A DNA stretch of 64,000 nt from Novosphingobium rosa NBRC 15208 (lineage in GTDB: Bacteria > Pseudomonadota > Alphaproteobacteria > Sphingomonadales > Sphingomonadaceae), in contig NZ_BCZE01000023.1 of the NCBI RefSeq assembly GCF_001598555.1, forward strand, positions 49,240-113,239. The letters are read 5' to 3'. Below, piece by piece: positions 17,353 to 25,689 of the stretch. The notes under the pieces are model-generated. The model did no database searches and was not told the origin of the DNA. It worked only from the letters and a program-made list of their open reading frames with translations. Every line of letters starts with the position of its first letter. The first letter of the stretch is position 1. A program made the position numbers and the translations under genes.

Positions 17353-18758
17353 AGCCTCGCGTGCGACACCGGGCACTGTCGATCCGGCGCCGCCTGCTGC
17401 TGTGGCAACTGGCGTGCTTGCTGGGGGTGAGCTGCATCTTTATCGTATCGACCTATTGGATCGAGCGCGTGGGGATCGAACATCATCAAGATCTGCGCTT
17501 GCGCAAGATCGCGCTTGATATTCCCGACAGTCTCAAGCCTGACGATCTGCGCTCGATCAATGTCAAACTCTTCCATGGGCGTGACGATTTCCTGCTGCAG
17601 ATCTGGCAGGGTGATCGCGAGATCTATCGTTCGACCATCGACCGGGAATTGCCCCGCGCCTTGCAACCGGGTTTCGGCTTGCAGGCAGTGCACGGCGAGG
17701 TCTGGAAGTTCTTTGTGCGGCAATCCGGGCCCTATACCATCCAGGTGTCGCAATCGCTGGATGAGCGCAACGCGCTGGCGCGGGAGCGGGCGCTTCATCT
17801 GATCGTGCCGCTTATCCTGCTGATCGGCGCCATCGCGCTGTGCACGCCGATTGGCGTGAATGCGGGTTTGAGGTCGCTTCACCGCATTTCCTCGGAGCTT
17901 GAGACGCGTCATCTTGATCGTTTGATCCCGCTCGACCCCCATGATGAGCCCGAAGAAATCCTGCCGGTGATCGAAGCCATCAACACGCTGCTGGCAAGGT
18001 TGGGCCAGGCGGCTGTCGTGCAGCAGCAGTTTCTTGCCGATGCCTCGCATGAATTGCGCACGCCGCTGGCGGGGCTTCAGCTTCAGGTGACGATGGTCGA
18101 GCAGGCGCAGAATCCCGCAAGCCGCAGCGAGGCGCTGGCTGCGGTGACGGCCAGCGTGAAGCGGGCGGGCCGCCTCGTCGAGCAACTGCTGACGACGTCG
18201 CGGCTTGATGCCGATCTGCCTGTTGCACGGCGTGAGATGGTGTCGCTCAACCAGATCGTGCGGGAGGCCATCATGCGTCTGGCTCAGATTGCCGAGGCGC
18301 GGCACATCGATCTGGGGTTGATACAGGACGAGGCCGCCTGGGTCCGTGGCGCTTATGACGAGTTGACGCTGCTGGTCGTCAATCTGATCGAGAATGCCAT
18401 TCGTTACACGCCAAAAGGGGGGCAGATCGATGTGACCCTTCGCGGGCAGGGCGTGGAGGTCTGCCTTGTGATCGAGGATTCCGGTCCGGGCATTCCCCAT
18501 GCCGAGCGCCAGCGCGCCTTCGATCGCTTCTATCGCGGGCGCGGTGTTGCGGCTGCGGGGAGCGGCCTGGGGCTGGCCATCGTCAAGCGGATTGCGGATC
18601 GCCATGCCGCATCGGTCAGTCTGGATGATGGAGCCTCGCTGGGTGGCCTGAGGGTCTATGTCGCCTTTGAACGCCATGAGCCTGATGAGACGCCCCCCTG
18701 CATCGCCTTGGCCACGCAGGGGGACGCTTCCGGATCAAGGCGGGGGATAGTGCGATGA
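17349..18758 (+). CDS. Sensor histidine kinase, TctE/QseC-like
   Basis: The kinase is 469 aa from a TTG at 17349 that overlaps the regulator stop. An in-frame GTG at 17361 is an alternative start. A first membrane helix (about residues 16-35) is followed by a periplasmic domain of about 120 residues, a second helix near 150-170, HAMP-like sequence, and an H-box with ADASHELRTPL (His234). The ATPase domain has LIENAIRYTPKGG (N box), DSGPGIP and GSGLGLAIV (G boxes). The periplasmic domain is of the TctE N-terminal type. It pairs with the regulator at 16684. A tail of about 30 residues follows the ATPase domain and has no obvious role. The signal sensed is unknown. Confidence 0.9.
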   Translation: MKPRVRHRALSIRRRLLLWQLACLLGVSCIFIVSTYWIERVGIEHHQDLRLRKIALDIPDSLKPDDLRSINVKLFHGRDDFLLQIWQGDREIYRSTIDRELPRALQPGFGLQAVHGEVWKFFVRQSGPYTIQVSQSLDERNALARERALHLIVPLILLIGAIALCTPIGVNAGLRSLHRISSELETRHLDRLIPLDPHDEPEEILPVIEAINTLLARLGQAAVVQQQFLADASHELRTPLAGLQLQVTMVEQAQNPASRSEALAAVTASVKRAGRLVEQLLTTSRLDADLPVARREMVSLNQIVREAIMRLAQIAEARHIDLGLIQDEAAWVRGAYDELTLLVVNLIENAIRYTPKGGQIDVTLRGQGVEVCLVIEDSGPGIPHAERQRAFDRFYRGRGVAAAGSGLGLAIVKRIADRHAASVSLDDGASLGGLRVYVAFERHEPDETPPCIALATQGDASGSRRGIVR

Positions 18759-18848
18759 TCCGGAAACTGCTGATCCGGAAGCTGATGCTCCCACTCGTGC
18801 ATCGCCTTGTTTATAGGCGGCTCTGTGTTGCCTGATGCTTGCCTGACT

Positions 18849-18864
18849 GTTGGAAATTCCCAAC
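18849..18864 (+). promoter_or_regulatory. GTT-N10-AAC-type dyad, site 5 (GTTGGAAATTCCCAAC)
   Basis: This is one of the two best sites, with perfect GTTGG/CCAAC arms around AAATTC. It lies about 58 bp upstream of the orphan regulator at 18923. It is followed by TTGTCTCAAGG, which closely matches the sequence after the site at 8985-9000. Confidence 0.55.
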
Positions 18865-18922
18865 TTGTCTCAAGGTGGTTGGGCGCGCTTGTCTGACGGG
18901 GATTTCACCAGCGAGGCGCCTC

Positions 18923-19600
18923 ATGAAACTCCTGCTCCTGGACGATGATCCGGATATCACCGGTTACGTTACGCGGCTCCTGGGCGCGGATGGGCATCAG
19001 GTCGATGCCACATCGCTGGGATGCGATGCCTTGTTTCTGGGAAAGTGCACCAGCTATGATGCGATGATTTTCGACCGCCAGCTTCCTGACTGCGATGGTC
19101 TGGACGTCCTGCGCGAGTTGCGAAGCGTCGGCGTGCCGACGCCGGTGATGATCCTGTCATCGCTGGGCGCGCATGGCGATCGATCCGAGGCCCGCGCGGC
19201 GGGCGCGGCGGATTATCTGCTCAAACCCTTTACGGGGGCCGAGTTTCTGGCGCGGATCCAGTGCCTTGGGCGCGCGCGAAGGCCTGGTGTGGTGGATGCC
19301 CCGATCATGGTGGCGGACCTTGAAATCGATCGCCGGGCCGGTGAGGTCAGGCGCTCTGGCCTGAGCATCGCCTTGTCGAGCCAGGAATACCGCATTCTGG
19401 AGTTTCTGGCGAAGCATGCCGGTCAGGTCGTGACCAAATCCATGATCCTGGAAAGGGTGTTCGGCATTTATTTTGCGCCTGCTTCCAATGTTGTTGAAAG
19501 CTATATGAATCGTCTCCGCTCAAAGATTGAAGGTGGCGCAAGATGTCCGATCATTCGACCGATCCGTAACATCGGATACAGTATCGAGCTGGCTAACTGA
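18923..19600 (+). CDS. Orphan OmpR-type response regulator
   Basis: The 225-aa protein starts MKLLLLDDDP at ATG 18923 and has a receiver domain with phospho-acceptor Asp51 (IFDRQLPD), KPF near residue 100, and a winged-helix domain ending IRNIGYSIELAN. An upstream in-frame extension to 18839 was rejected because homology begins at MKLLLL. It resembles the regulators at 9102 and 30774 more than the QseB-like protein directly upstream. Its receiver has a less typical SSLGAHGDRSEARAAGAADYL stretch, with Ser-Ser where the conserved Thr/Ser switch residue lies. No kinase follows. The kinase at 17349-18758 ends 164 bp upstream but already has its own partner. A strong 16-bp dyad precedes the gene. 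Confidence 0.88.
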   Translation: MKLLLLDDDPDITGYVTRLLGADGHQVDATSLGCDALFLGKCTSYDAMIFDRQLPDCDGLDVLRELRSVGVPTPVMILSSLGAHGDRSEARAAGAADYLLKPFTGAEFLARIQCLGRARRPGVVDAPIMVADLEIDRRAGEVRRSGLSIALSSQEYRILEFLAKHAGQVVTKSMILERVFGIYFAPASNVVESYMNRLRSKIEGGARCPIIRPIRNIGYSIELAN

Positions 19601-19703
19601 CTTGATGCGCATCATGGCGATGACCACGATGATTGATGAAAGATTGGGAAGAATCAATAAATCTCGCCTTGCCGGGGATTGCCGCTTTGCAGCATGATAT
19701 GGC

Positions 19704-20744
19704 GTGCTCGTGATCTCGCTCTTTTTCCTGGCGATCCTCGCCTTTGCTGTCAGCACCGTATCCGGCGGCGGAGCCGGGTTGATGCTGATGCCGGTGCTCG
19801 CGCTGTTGTTGCCCGGGGCGCAGGTGCCTGCCGCTCTGTCAATCGGCACGGCCGTCAGCTCGCTGTCGAGGATTGCCCTGTTCTGGCGCTCGGTGCGTTG
19901 GCGCGTGGTGGGCTGGTTTCTGCCCGCGGCCTTGCCTGCTGCGGCGCTGGGCGCCTGGATGCTGTCCCGCTTCGAGCCGATCTATGTGAAGTTGATCCTT
20001 GGCCTGTTTCTCACCGCGAATTTGCCTTTGCTGTTCCTGCGCCCGCGTCCGGCTCCCCCTCGCGATGACGCCGCGATACGGCCCGCCTTTCTCCTGACGC
20101 TGGGGGCAGGCGTGGGCCTGCTTTCGGGGTTCACCGGGGCGGTGGGGGTGGCCTTCAACCGCTTTTATCTCCGCCTCAATCTCCAGAAATCGGAGATCGT
20201 GGCGACACGCGCCTTCAACGAGGTGTTTCTGCATCTTCTCAAGATCGCGCTCTATGGCATGTTCGGCCTGCTGACCGATCGCAGCATCATGGCAGGCGCC
20301 ATCGTGGCCGTGGCTGCGGTTGTGGCGTCCTGGATCATGAAGCATCTGATCCATCATGTGGCGGATCACCATTTCCGGCATGCCAGCACGATGGCGATGG
20401 TGGGGGCGGGCCTTGTCATGCTGGCCACGGCGGTTCCCGCGGTCCTGTCGCGCCATGATGCCGGTCTGCGCTTCGTCAATGAGCAGCAGGAGCGGGAAAT
20501 GCAGGCCTATTGGGGCCTCCATGCCGTGGCTGTCGCCTGGAATGCACGCGGCGGTTTCGTGCTGGAAAAGCGGCTCGACCCCGCGCGTCTCAAGCCGCGC
20601 TATCAACGCATGTTGCCGCCCACCCCGGCGGGTGCCCGCATCGCCAGCATCGAGAAGTTCGAGCGGATCGATCGCGAGGGATTGGAAATTCATTACATCC
20701 AGGGCCACCGGCAATGGTCGCAGCTGGTGATGGCCGAGGATTGA
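19704..20744 (+). CDS. TSUP (TauE/SafE)-family membrane permease with C-terminal extension
   Basis: The 346-aa protein has about eight predicted membrane helices in residues 1-250, in two halves carrying the TSUP-like STVSGGGAGLMLMP and GFTGAVGVAFNRFY segments. TSUP proteins export or import sulfite, sulfoacetate or similar organosulfur anions. I use GTG 19704. GTG 19710 is equally possible and no strong ribosome site is visible. The last 95 residues form a soluble tail (from about FVNEQQEREMQ) not found in standard TSUP members, probably cytosolic or periplasmic and of unknown role. It stands between the orphan regulator and a convergent LysR gene. No sulfur-metabolism gene is adjacent, so the substrate is open. 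Confidence 0.75.
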   Translation: MLVISLFFLAILAFAVSTVSGGGAGLMLMPVLALLLPGAQVPAALSIGTAVSSLSRIALFWRSVRWRVVGWFLPAALPAAALGAWMLSRFEPIYVKLILGLFLTANLPLLFLRPRPAPPRDDAAIRPAFLLTLGAGVGLLSGFTGAVGVAFNRFYLRLNLQKSEIVATRAFNEVFLHLLKIALYGMFGLLTDRSIMAGAIVAVAAVVASWIMKHLIHHVADHHFRHASTMAMVGAGLVMLATAVPAVLSRHDAGLRFVNEQQEREMQAYWGLHAVAVAWNARGGFVLEKRLDPARLKPRYQRMLPPTPAGARIASIEKFERIDREGLEIHYIQGHRQWSQLVMAED

Positions 20745-20816
20745 GAGGCTGCGCCCACGCCCTCCGCGCCTCTGGCGGATGGTATGGGGGCAGCCTGCCT
20801 TGGCGCTCTGGAAGGT

Positions 20817-20849
20817 GAGGGGGGCGTTCCGGGGGGAACGGCCCCCCTC
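20817..20849. terminator. GC-rich terminator hairpin between convergent genes
   Basis: Arms GAGGGGGGCGTTCC and GGAACGGCCCCCCTC pair with one bulged base around a GGGG loop, between the TSUP stop (20744) and the LysR stop (20861). It could end transcription from both sides. No T tract follows. Confidence 0.55.
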
Positions 20850-20860
20850 CCTGTCCCGAG

Positions 20861-21769
20861 TCAATCGATAGGGTCGGACAGATCCCGGGCCACGGAAAGG
20901 ATGGTCTGGCGCAGCCAGACATGCGCGGGCTGATCCTGAAAGCGGCCTTGCCACACCATGGTGGCGATTAGGGGGGCGGGCTGGGCAGGCAGTTCGATCA
21001 GCTGGACGGCATAGGCGCGGCGGAACTCCTCCGCGATATGGCGCGCCATCACCGTGATCATGTCGGATTGCGTGAGCACCGGCCCTGCCGAGAGATAGGG
21101 CGCCTCGGTTTGCACCATGCGGCTGAGGCTCTGGCGGGCCAGCGCCTCGTCAAGCCGCGAAAGATCATCCCCGCTCGACGAAATGGTGAGATGCGACAGC
21201 TGCGCGAAATGCTCAAGGTCCAGCCCGCCTGACAGCACCGGATGGCCCGCCCGCACCAGCCCGACGAAATCATCCTCGAGCAGCCGCTGGGCCGGAAAGC
21301 GCGACAGGCGCGGCGCGTTGGACACCAGTGCGAGATCCAGCTCGCCCCGGTCGAGCAGATCGGCGATGTCCAGCGTGCCGCTGGGGCGGAAGCGCAGTTG
21401 CAGGCGCGGGGCCAGCGCGCGGATCCGCTGCAGGATCGGCCCCACCAGCGCGATGGCGGCATAATTGTTGACCGCGATGGTGAAGCGCTGATCGGCCTCT
21501 TCGGGGATGAAGGCGTCGGTTTCCAGCGCCGTGCGCAGCTCCAGCAGGGCATGGCGCACCGGATCGGCCAGCCTTTCCCCGCGCGGCGTGGGCACCATCC
21601 CCTGCGGGGTGCGGATAAAGAGCTGATCGCGCGTGAGATGCCGCAGCCGGTTGAGGGCATGGCTCATCGCGGGCTGGCTGAGGCCCAGTCTCTGTCCGGC
21701 GCGGGTGACGCTGCGTTCACGCAGGATAGCCTCGAAGATCACCAGAAGGTTGAGGTCGATCCTCTCCAT
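20861..21769 (-). CDS. LysR-family transcriptional regulator
   Basis: The protein is 302 aa from ATG 21769, preceded by AAGGTGG at eight bases. An in-frame GTG at 21781 is disfavoured because it falls inside that ribosome site. The N-terminus has the LysR helix-turn-helix (MERIDLNLLVIFEAILRERS, then LGLSQPAMSHALNRLR at about 32-47). The rest is a periplasmic-binding-like effector domain. It resembles the NodD/SyrM-type branch with the DLNLL start. It is divergent from the RND operon beginning at 21858 with an 88-bp gap, the classic layout for a LysR activator of that operon. The inducer is unknown. Confidence 0.9.
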   Translation of the reverse strand: MERIDLNLLVIFEAILRERSVTRAGQRLGLSQPAMSHALNRLRHLTRDQLFIRTPQGMVPTPRGERLADPVRHALLELRTALETDAFIPEEADQRFTIAVNNYAAIALVGPILQRIRALAPRLQLRFRPSGTLDIADLLDRGELDLALVSNAPRLSRFPAQRLLEDDFVGLVRAGHPVLSGGLDLEHFAQLSHLTISSSGDDLSRLDEALARQSLSRMVQTEAPYLSAGPVLTQSDMITVMARHIAEEFRRAYAVQLIELPAQPAPLIATMVWQGRFQDQPAHVWLRQTILSVARDLSDPID

Positions 21770-21857
21770 GAGACGCACCACCTTTATTCATTTCATGCAT
21801 GTTTGAATTCGTACAATGCGTTGGCCGGATGAGGGGCGCAAGGGCAAATGCGGCGCC

Positions 21858-22499
21858 ATGGTTTCGAATCCCGCCCCTTCTGCCCGTTGGCATCCTCTCG
21901 CCATGGCTGGGCTTGCGCGCAGCGAGGCGCTGGTGCTGTGCCTCTGCGCCTCGGGTGACAGCGCGGCCACGCAGGCTCTGGCGCAGCCATGGACCCTGCT
22001 GGCGCCGCGCAGCGCCTTTGCGGTGATCGAACTCGATCTGCCCCTGAGCGAAACCGCCCGGCAGCAGGCGCTGGCCTTGATCGCAGATGGCATGGCCCTG
22101 CGTGGCCTCTCCGTGCCGCATCTGGTTCTGGTGGGGCAGGGAGACGCGGCAAGCGCGGCCCTCGATCTGGCGCTGGGCGGTGGGCTGGCCGGTGTCGGCG
22201 CGATCCTGATCGATCTGCCACCCCAAGCGCCACGCCACAGGACGGACCAGACCCGCAGCGTGTTCCGCTTCGTTCAGCACCCTGCACCCGGCACGCCCCA
22301 CAGCGTCCATGTCGACCAGACGCTCCATGCGCTGCGTCAGGACGGTCATGACATCCGCACCATTGCCCTGCCCGATGCGCCCGAACCCACCGGGCGGGCC
22401 ATCGGGGCCTTCCTCGTCGAACTCGTCGCAAGGGCGAGCCGCCATCACGCCATCGCGCGCCCGTCCGGTGCCGCCCTCCCTTCCAAGGACCGCTCATGA
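21858..22499 (+). CDS. Esterase-like alpha/beta protein without a clear nucleophile, first gene of RND operon
   Basis: I place the start at ATG 21858, giving 213 aa. The protein has a central strand-turn-helix VPHLVLVGQGDAASAALDLA that resembles the nucleophile elbow of phospholipase/carboxylesterase proteins (usually GFSQG). Here the expected Ser is absent from GQGDA, so it may be a non-catalytic relative or another fold altogether. A GRAIGAFLVELV helix near the end fits the closing helix of such hydrolases. The stop overlaps the RND permease start (ATGA), so it belongs to the efflux operon. The codon use and length look genuine, but its function is unknown. Confidence 0.55.
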   Translation: MVSNPAPSARWHPLAMAGLARSEALVLCLCASGDSAATQALAQPWTLLAPRSAFAVIELDLPLSETARQQALALIADGMALRGLSVPHLVLVGQGDAASAALDLALGGGLAGVGAILIDLPPQAPRHRTDQTRSVFRFVQHPAPGTPHSVHVDQTLHALRQDGHDIRTIALPDAPEPTGRAIGAFLVELVARASRHHAIARPSGAALPSKDRS

Positions 22500-25400
22500 A
22501 CCGCATCGTCCGGATTGCCCTGGACCGCCCTTACACCGTGGTGGTGATGTCCATCCTGATCCTGCTGGCCGGGATCATGGCGATCGTCAAATCGCCGGTG
22601 GACATCTTCCCTTCCATCAACGTGCCGGTGGTCAGCGCGGTCTTCACCTACAACGGCCTGTCGCCCGATGAGATGTCGGGGCGGGTCGTCACCTATTACG
22701 AGCGCGCGCTGACCAACAGCGTCAACAATGTCGAGCATATCGAGAGCCAGTCGCTGCCCGGCTATGGCATCGTGAAGATCTATTTCCAGCCTTCGGTCAA
22801 CATCAATGCCGCGCTGGCGCAGGTCGATGCCGCATCGCAGACGGTGCTGAAGCAGATGCCCGCCGGGATCACCCCGCCCACCATCCTCAGCTTCGATGCC
22901 TCCAGCGTGCCGATCCTGCAGCTGGCGCTGTCGAGCAAGACGCTGTCCGACACGGCGATCAACGATCAGGCCTCCAGCTTTATCCGGCCTCAGCTCGCTT
23001 CGGTGGCGGGGGCCTCGATTCCGCTGCCCTATGGCGGCAAGGTGCGGCAGATCCAGGCCGATCTCAACCCGCAGGCGCTTCAGCAATATGGCCTTTCCGC
23101 CAATGACGTGACCGCCGCGCTGGCTAGTCAGAATCTGATCACGCCCATCGGCACGCAGAAGATCGGCAAGCTGGAATATACTCTGAAGCTCAATGCCTCG
23201 CCCGATGCGATCAAGGATTTCAACGATCTGCCGGTGAAGACGGTGAACGGCGCGGTGGTGAAGATGCGCGATGTCGCCTTCGTGCATGACGGCAATCCGC
23301 CCCAGACCAATGTGGTGCACGTCGATGGACAGAATGCTGTGCTGCTCAGCATCATCAAGGCGGGCGCCACCTCCACCCTGTCGATCATCTCTGGCGTGAT
23401 GGACAAGCTGCCGCAGATCCGCGACACGCTGCCCGCCGGGATCAACCTGCTGCCCACCGGCGACCAGTCGGTCTTTGTGACGGCGGCGGTGTCCAGCGTG
23501 GTGCGCGAAGGCGTGATCGCCGCGACGCTCACGGGCCTGATGATCCTGCTGTTTCTGGGCAGCTGGCGCTCCACGCTGATCATCACGGTCTCGATTCCCC
23601 TGTCCATTCTGGCCTCGCTGGCGGCGCTTTCGCTCTGCGGCCAGACGATCAATGTGATGACCTTGGGCGGGCTGGCGCTGGCGGTGGGCATTCTGGTCGA
23701 CGACGCCACCGTCACCATCGAGAACATCAACGTCTATCTCGAAGCCGGGCGCCCCGTACGCGAGGCGGTGATCGTGGGCACCGAGGAGATCACCACCCCG
23801 GCCTTTGTCGCCCTGCTGTGCATCAGCATCGCCTTCGTGCCCATGCTGCTGCTGACGGGCGTTCCGGGCAGCCTGTTCCTGCCGCTGGCCGAGGCGGTGG
23901 TCTTCGCGCTGGTGGCTTCCTTCATCTTGTCGCGCACGCTGGTGCCCGCCATGGCCAACTGGCTGATCAAGGAGCATGTCCACAGCGAGGAAACAGGCAG
24001 CGGCCTCATGGGCGCGATGCGCCGCTTCCAGCAGGGCTTCGAGCGTCGCTTCGAGGTGGTGCGCGCCTATTATGTCGGCCTGCTCGATCTGGCGCTGGGA
24101 CGCAGCCGGGCGATCATCGTCGGTTTTCTGGGTTTCTCGGCGCTCTCGCTGCTGCTGGTGACCCAGCTGGGACAGGATTTCTTCCCGCAACTCGATGGCG
24201 GCCAGATCCGCATCCATATGCGCGCGCCCGCGGGCACGCGGATCGAGGAAACCACCCGCATCGCCGACAGCGTGGGCACCGCCATTCATCAGATCCTGCC
24301 GCCAGGGCAGGTGCAGGGGGTGGTCGATACCATCGGCCTGAGCGTCAGCGGTATCAACATGGCCTATGACAATGCCGGGACCATCGGCACGCAGGATGCC
24401 ACGATCCAGATCACCCTTGCGCCCGAACACGGCGCCACCGCTGATTTCGTGAAGCAACTGCGCGAGCAATTGCCGCGACGCTTCCCCGGCGTCAGCTTTG
24501 ATTTCCTGCCTGCCGATATGGTCAGCCAGATCCTCAATTTCGGCTCGCCCGCACCCATCGACCTCCAGATCGTGGGCAGCGATACCGATGCCGACCGCGC
24601 CTATGCCAATCTGGTGCTGGCCAAGGTGAAGGCCATCCCCGGCATTGCCGACGCGCGCATCCAGCAGTCTTTTCAGGCGCCGATGCTCAAGGTCGATGTT
24701 GATCGCTCGCTGGCGGGCATGGTCGGGCTGACCGAAAAGGACGCCGCCAGCGCCATGCTGACCACCTATGCAGGCAGCACGCAGGTTGCGCCGACCTATT
24801 GGCTCAATCCCAAAACGGGCGTGTCCTACCCCGTCTCGGTGCAGGCGCCGCAGCGTGACATGGCGTCGATGGATGCTTTAAACAACACCGCGATCAGCCC
24901 TTCCAGCGCCGGTGGGCAGACCCCGCAATTGCTGCGCAATCTGGCCGGGATCAGCCGCGCGCCCAATGATGCGGTGGTTTCGCATTACAATGTCCGCACC
25001 GTGATCGACATCTACGCCACGCCGCAGGACCGCGATCTGGGCGGGGTGGCTGCCGATGTAAAGACGATCCTCAAACACACCGCCGCGCAGCTGCCCAAGG
25101 GGGCCTCTGCAACGCTGCGTGGTCAGGTCTCGACGATGAACAGCGCCTATTCCCAGCTCTACATCGGGCTGGCTGGGGCCATCGTGCTGATTTTCCTGCT
25201 GATCGTGGTCAATTTCCAGTCCTGGCTCGATCCGCTGGTGATCGTGCTGGGCCTGCCCACCGCGCTGGCGGGCATCGTCTGGATGCTGTTCGGCACGGGC
25301 ACGCCGCTGTCCGTCCCGGCGCTGACGGGGGCGATCATGTGCATGGGCGTGGCGACGGCCAACTCCATTCTGGTGATCGCCTTCGCCCGCGAAAAACTGG

Positions 25401-25678
25401 CCGAAGGGCTCGACGCGCTGCAGGCCGCGCGCGAGGCTGGCGCCGCCCGCTTTCGCCCGGTGCTCATGACCGCCACCGCGATGATCCTTGGCATGGTGCC
25501 CATGGCCATAGAGCCGGGGCAAAACATGCCGCTGGGCCGCGCGGTGATCGGCGGGCTGATGCTGGCCACCTGCGCCACGTTGATGCTGGTGCCGGTGCTG
25601 TTCAGCGTGATGCACCGCCGCCACGCCGGCGCCCAGACCCCCGATGCCGCCACGCCTTCCTCCCCAGTTCACGCCTGA
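22496..25678 (+). CDS. RND efflux transporter, inner-membrane permease
   Basis: This 1060-aa protein has the RND layout: one N-terminal helix, a large periplasmic loop, helices 2-6 around residues 335-540, a second membrane-spanning helix and loop, then helices 8-12 to about residue 1045. The proton-relay pair is visible in helix 4 as ILVDDATVTIEN, typical of HAE-type rather than Czc-type pumps. The protein begins MNRIVRIALDRPYTVVV. It would assemble with the adaptor at 25690 and the outer-membrane factor at 26838 into a tripartite pump. The start overlaps the upstream stop. The divergent LysR gene is the likely regulator. Substrate specificity cannot be read from sequence. Confidence 0.95.
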   Translation: MNRIVRIALDRPYTVVVMSILILLAGIMAIVKSPVDIFPSINVPVVSAVFTYNGLSPDEMSGRVVTYYERALTNSVNNVEHIESQSLPGYGIVKIYFQPSVNINAALAQVDAASQTVLKQMPAGITPPTILSFDASSVPILQLALSSKTLSDTAINDQASSFIRPQLASVAGASIPLPYGGKVRQIQADLNPQALQQYGLSANDVTAALASQNLITPIGTQKIGKLEYTLKLNASPDAIKDFNDLPVKTVNGAVVKMRDVAFVHDGNPPQTNVVHVDGQNAVLLSIIKAGATSTLSIISGVMDKLPQIRDTLPAGINLLPTGDQSVFVTAAVSSVVREGVIAATLTGLMILLFLGSWRSTLIITVSIPLSILASLAALSLCGQTINVMTLGGLALAVGILVDDATVTIENINVYLEAGRPVREAVIVGTEEITTPAFVALLCISIAFVPMLLLTGVPGSLFLPLAEAVVFALVASFILSRTLVPAMANWLIKEHVHSEETGSGLMGAMRRFQQGFERRFEVVRAYYVGLLDLALGRSRAIIVGFLGFSALSLLLVTQLGQDFFPQLDGGQIRIHMRAPAGTRIEETTRIADSVGTAIHQILPPGQVQGVVDTIGLSVSGINMAYDNAGTIGTQDATIQITLAPEHGATADFVKQLREQLPRRFPGVSFDFLPADMVSQILNFGSPAPIDLQIVGSDTDADRAYANLVLAKVKAIPGIADARIQQSFQAPMLKVDVDRSLAGMVGLTEKDAASAMLTTYAGSTQVAPTYWLNPKTGVSYPVSVQAPQRDMASMDALNNTAISPSSAGGQTPQLLRNLAGISRAPNDAVVSHYNVRTVIDIYATPQDRDLGGVAADVKTILKHTAAQLPKGASATLRGQVSTMNSAYSQLYIGLAGAIVLIFLLIVVNFQSWLDPLVIVLGLPTALAGIVWMLFGTGTPLSVPALTGAIMCMGVATANSILVIAFAREKLAEGLDALQAAREAGAARFRPVLMTATAMILGMVPMAIEPGQNMPLGRAVIGGLMLATCATLMLVPVLFSVMHRRHAGAQTPDAATPSSPVHA

Positions 25679-25689
25679 GAGCCCCTGCC

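Noticed and set aside
22445..24469. Long 674-codon open frame opposite the first RND permease
   Set aside because: It is a high-GC shadow of a well-supported gene and has low-complexity His/Arg/Gln-rich composition and no family resemblance.
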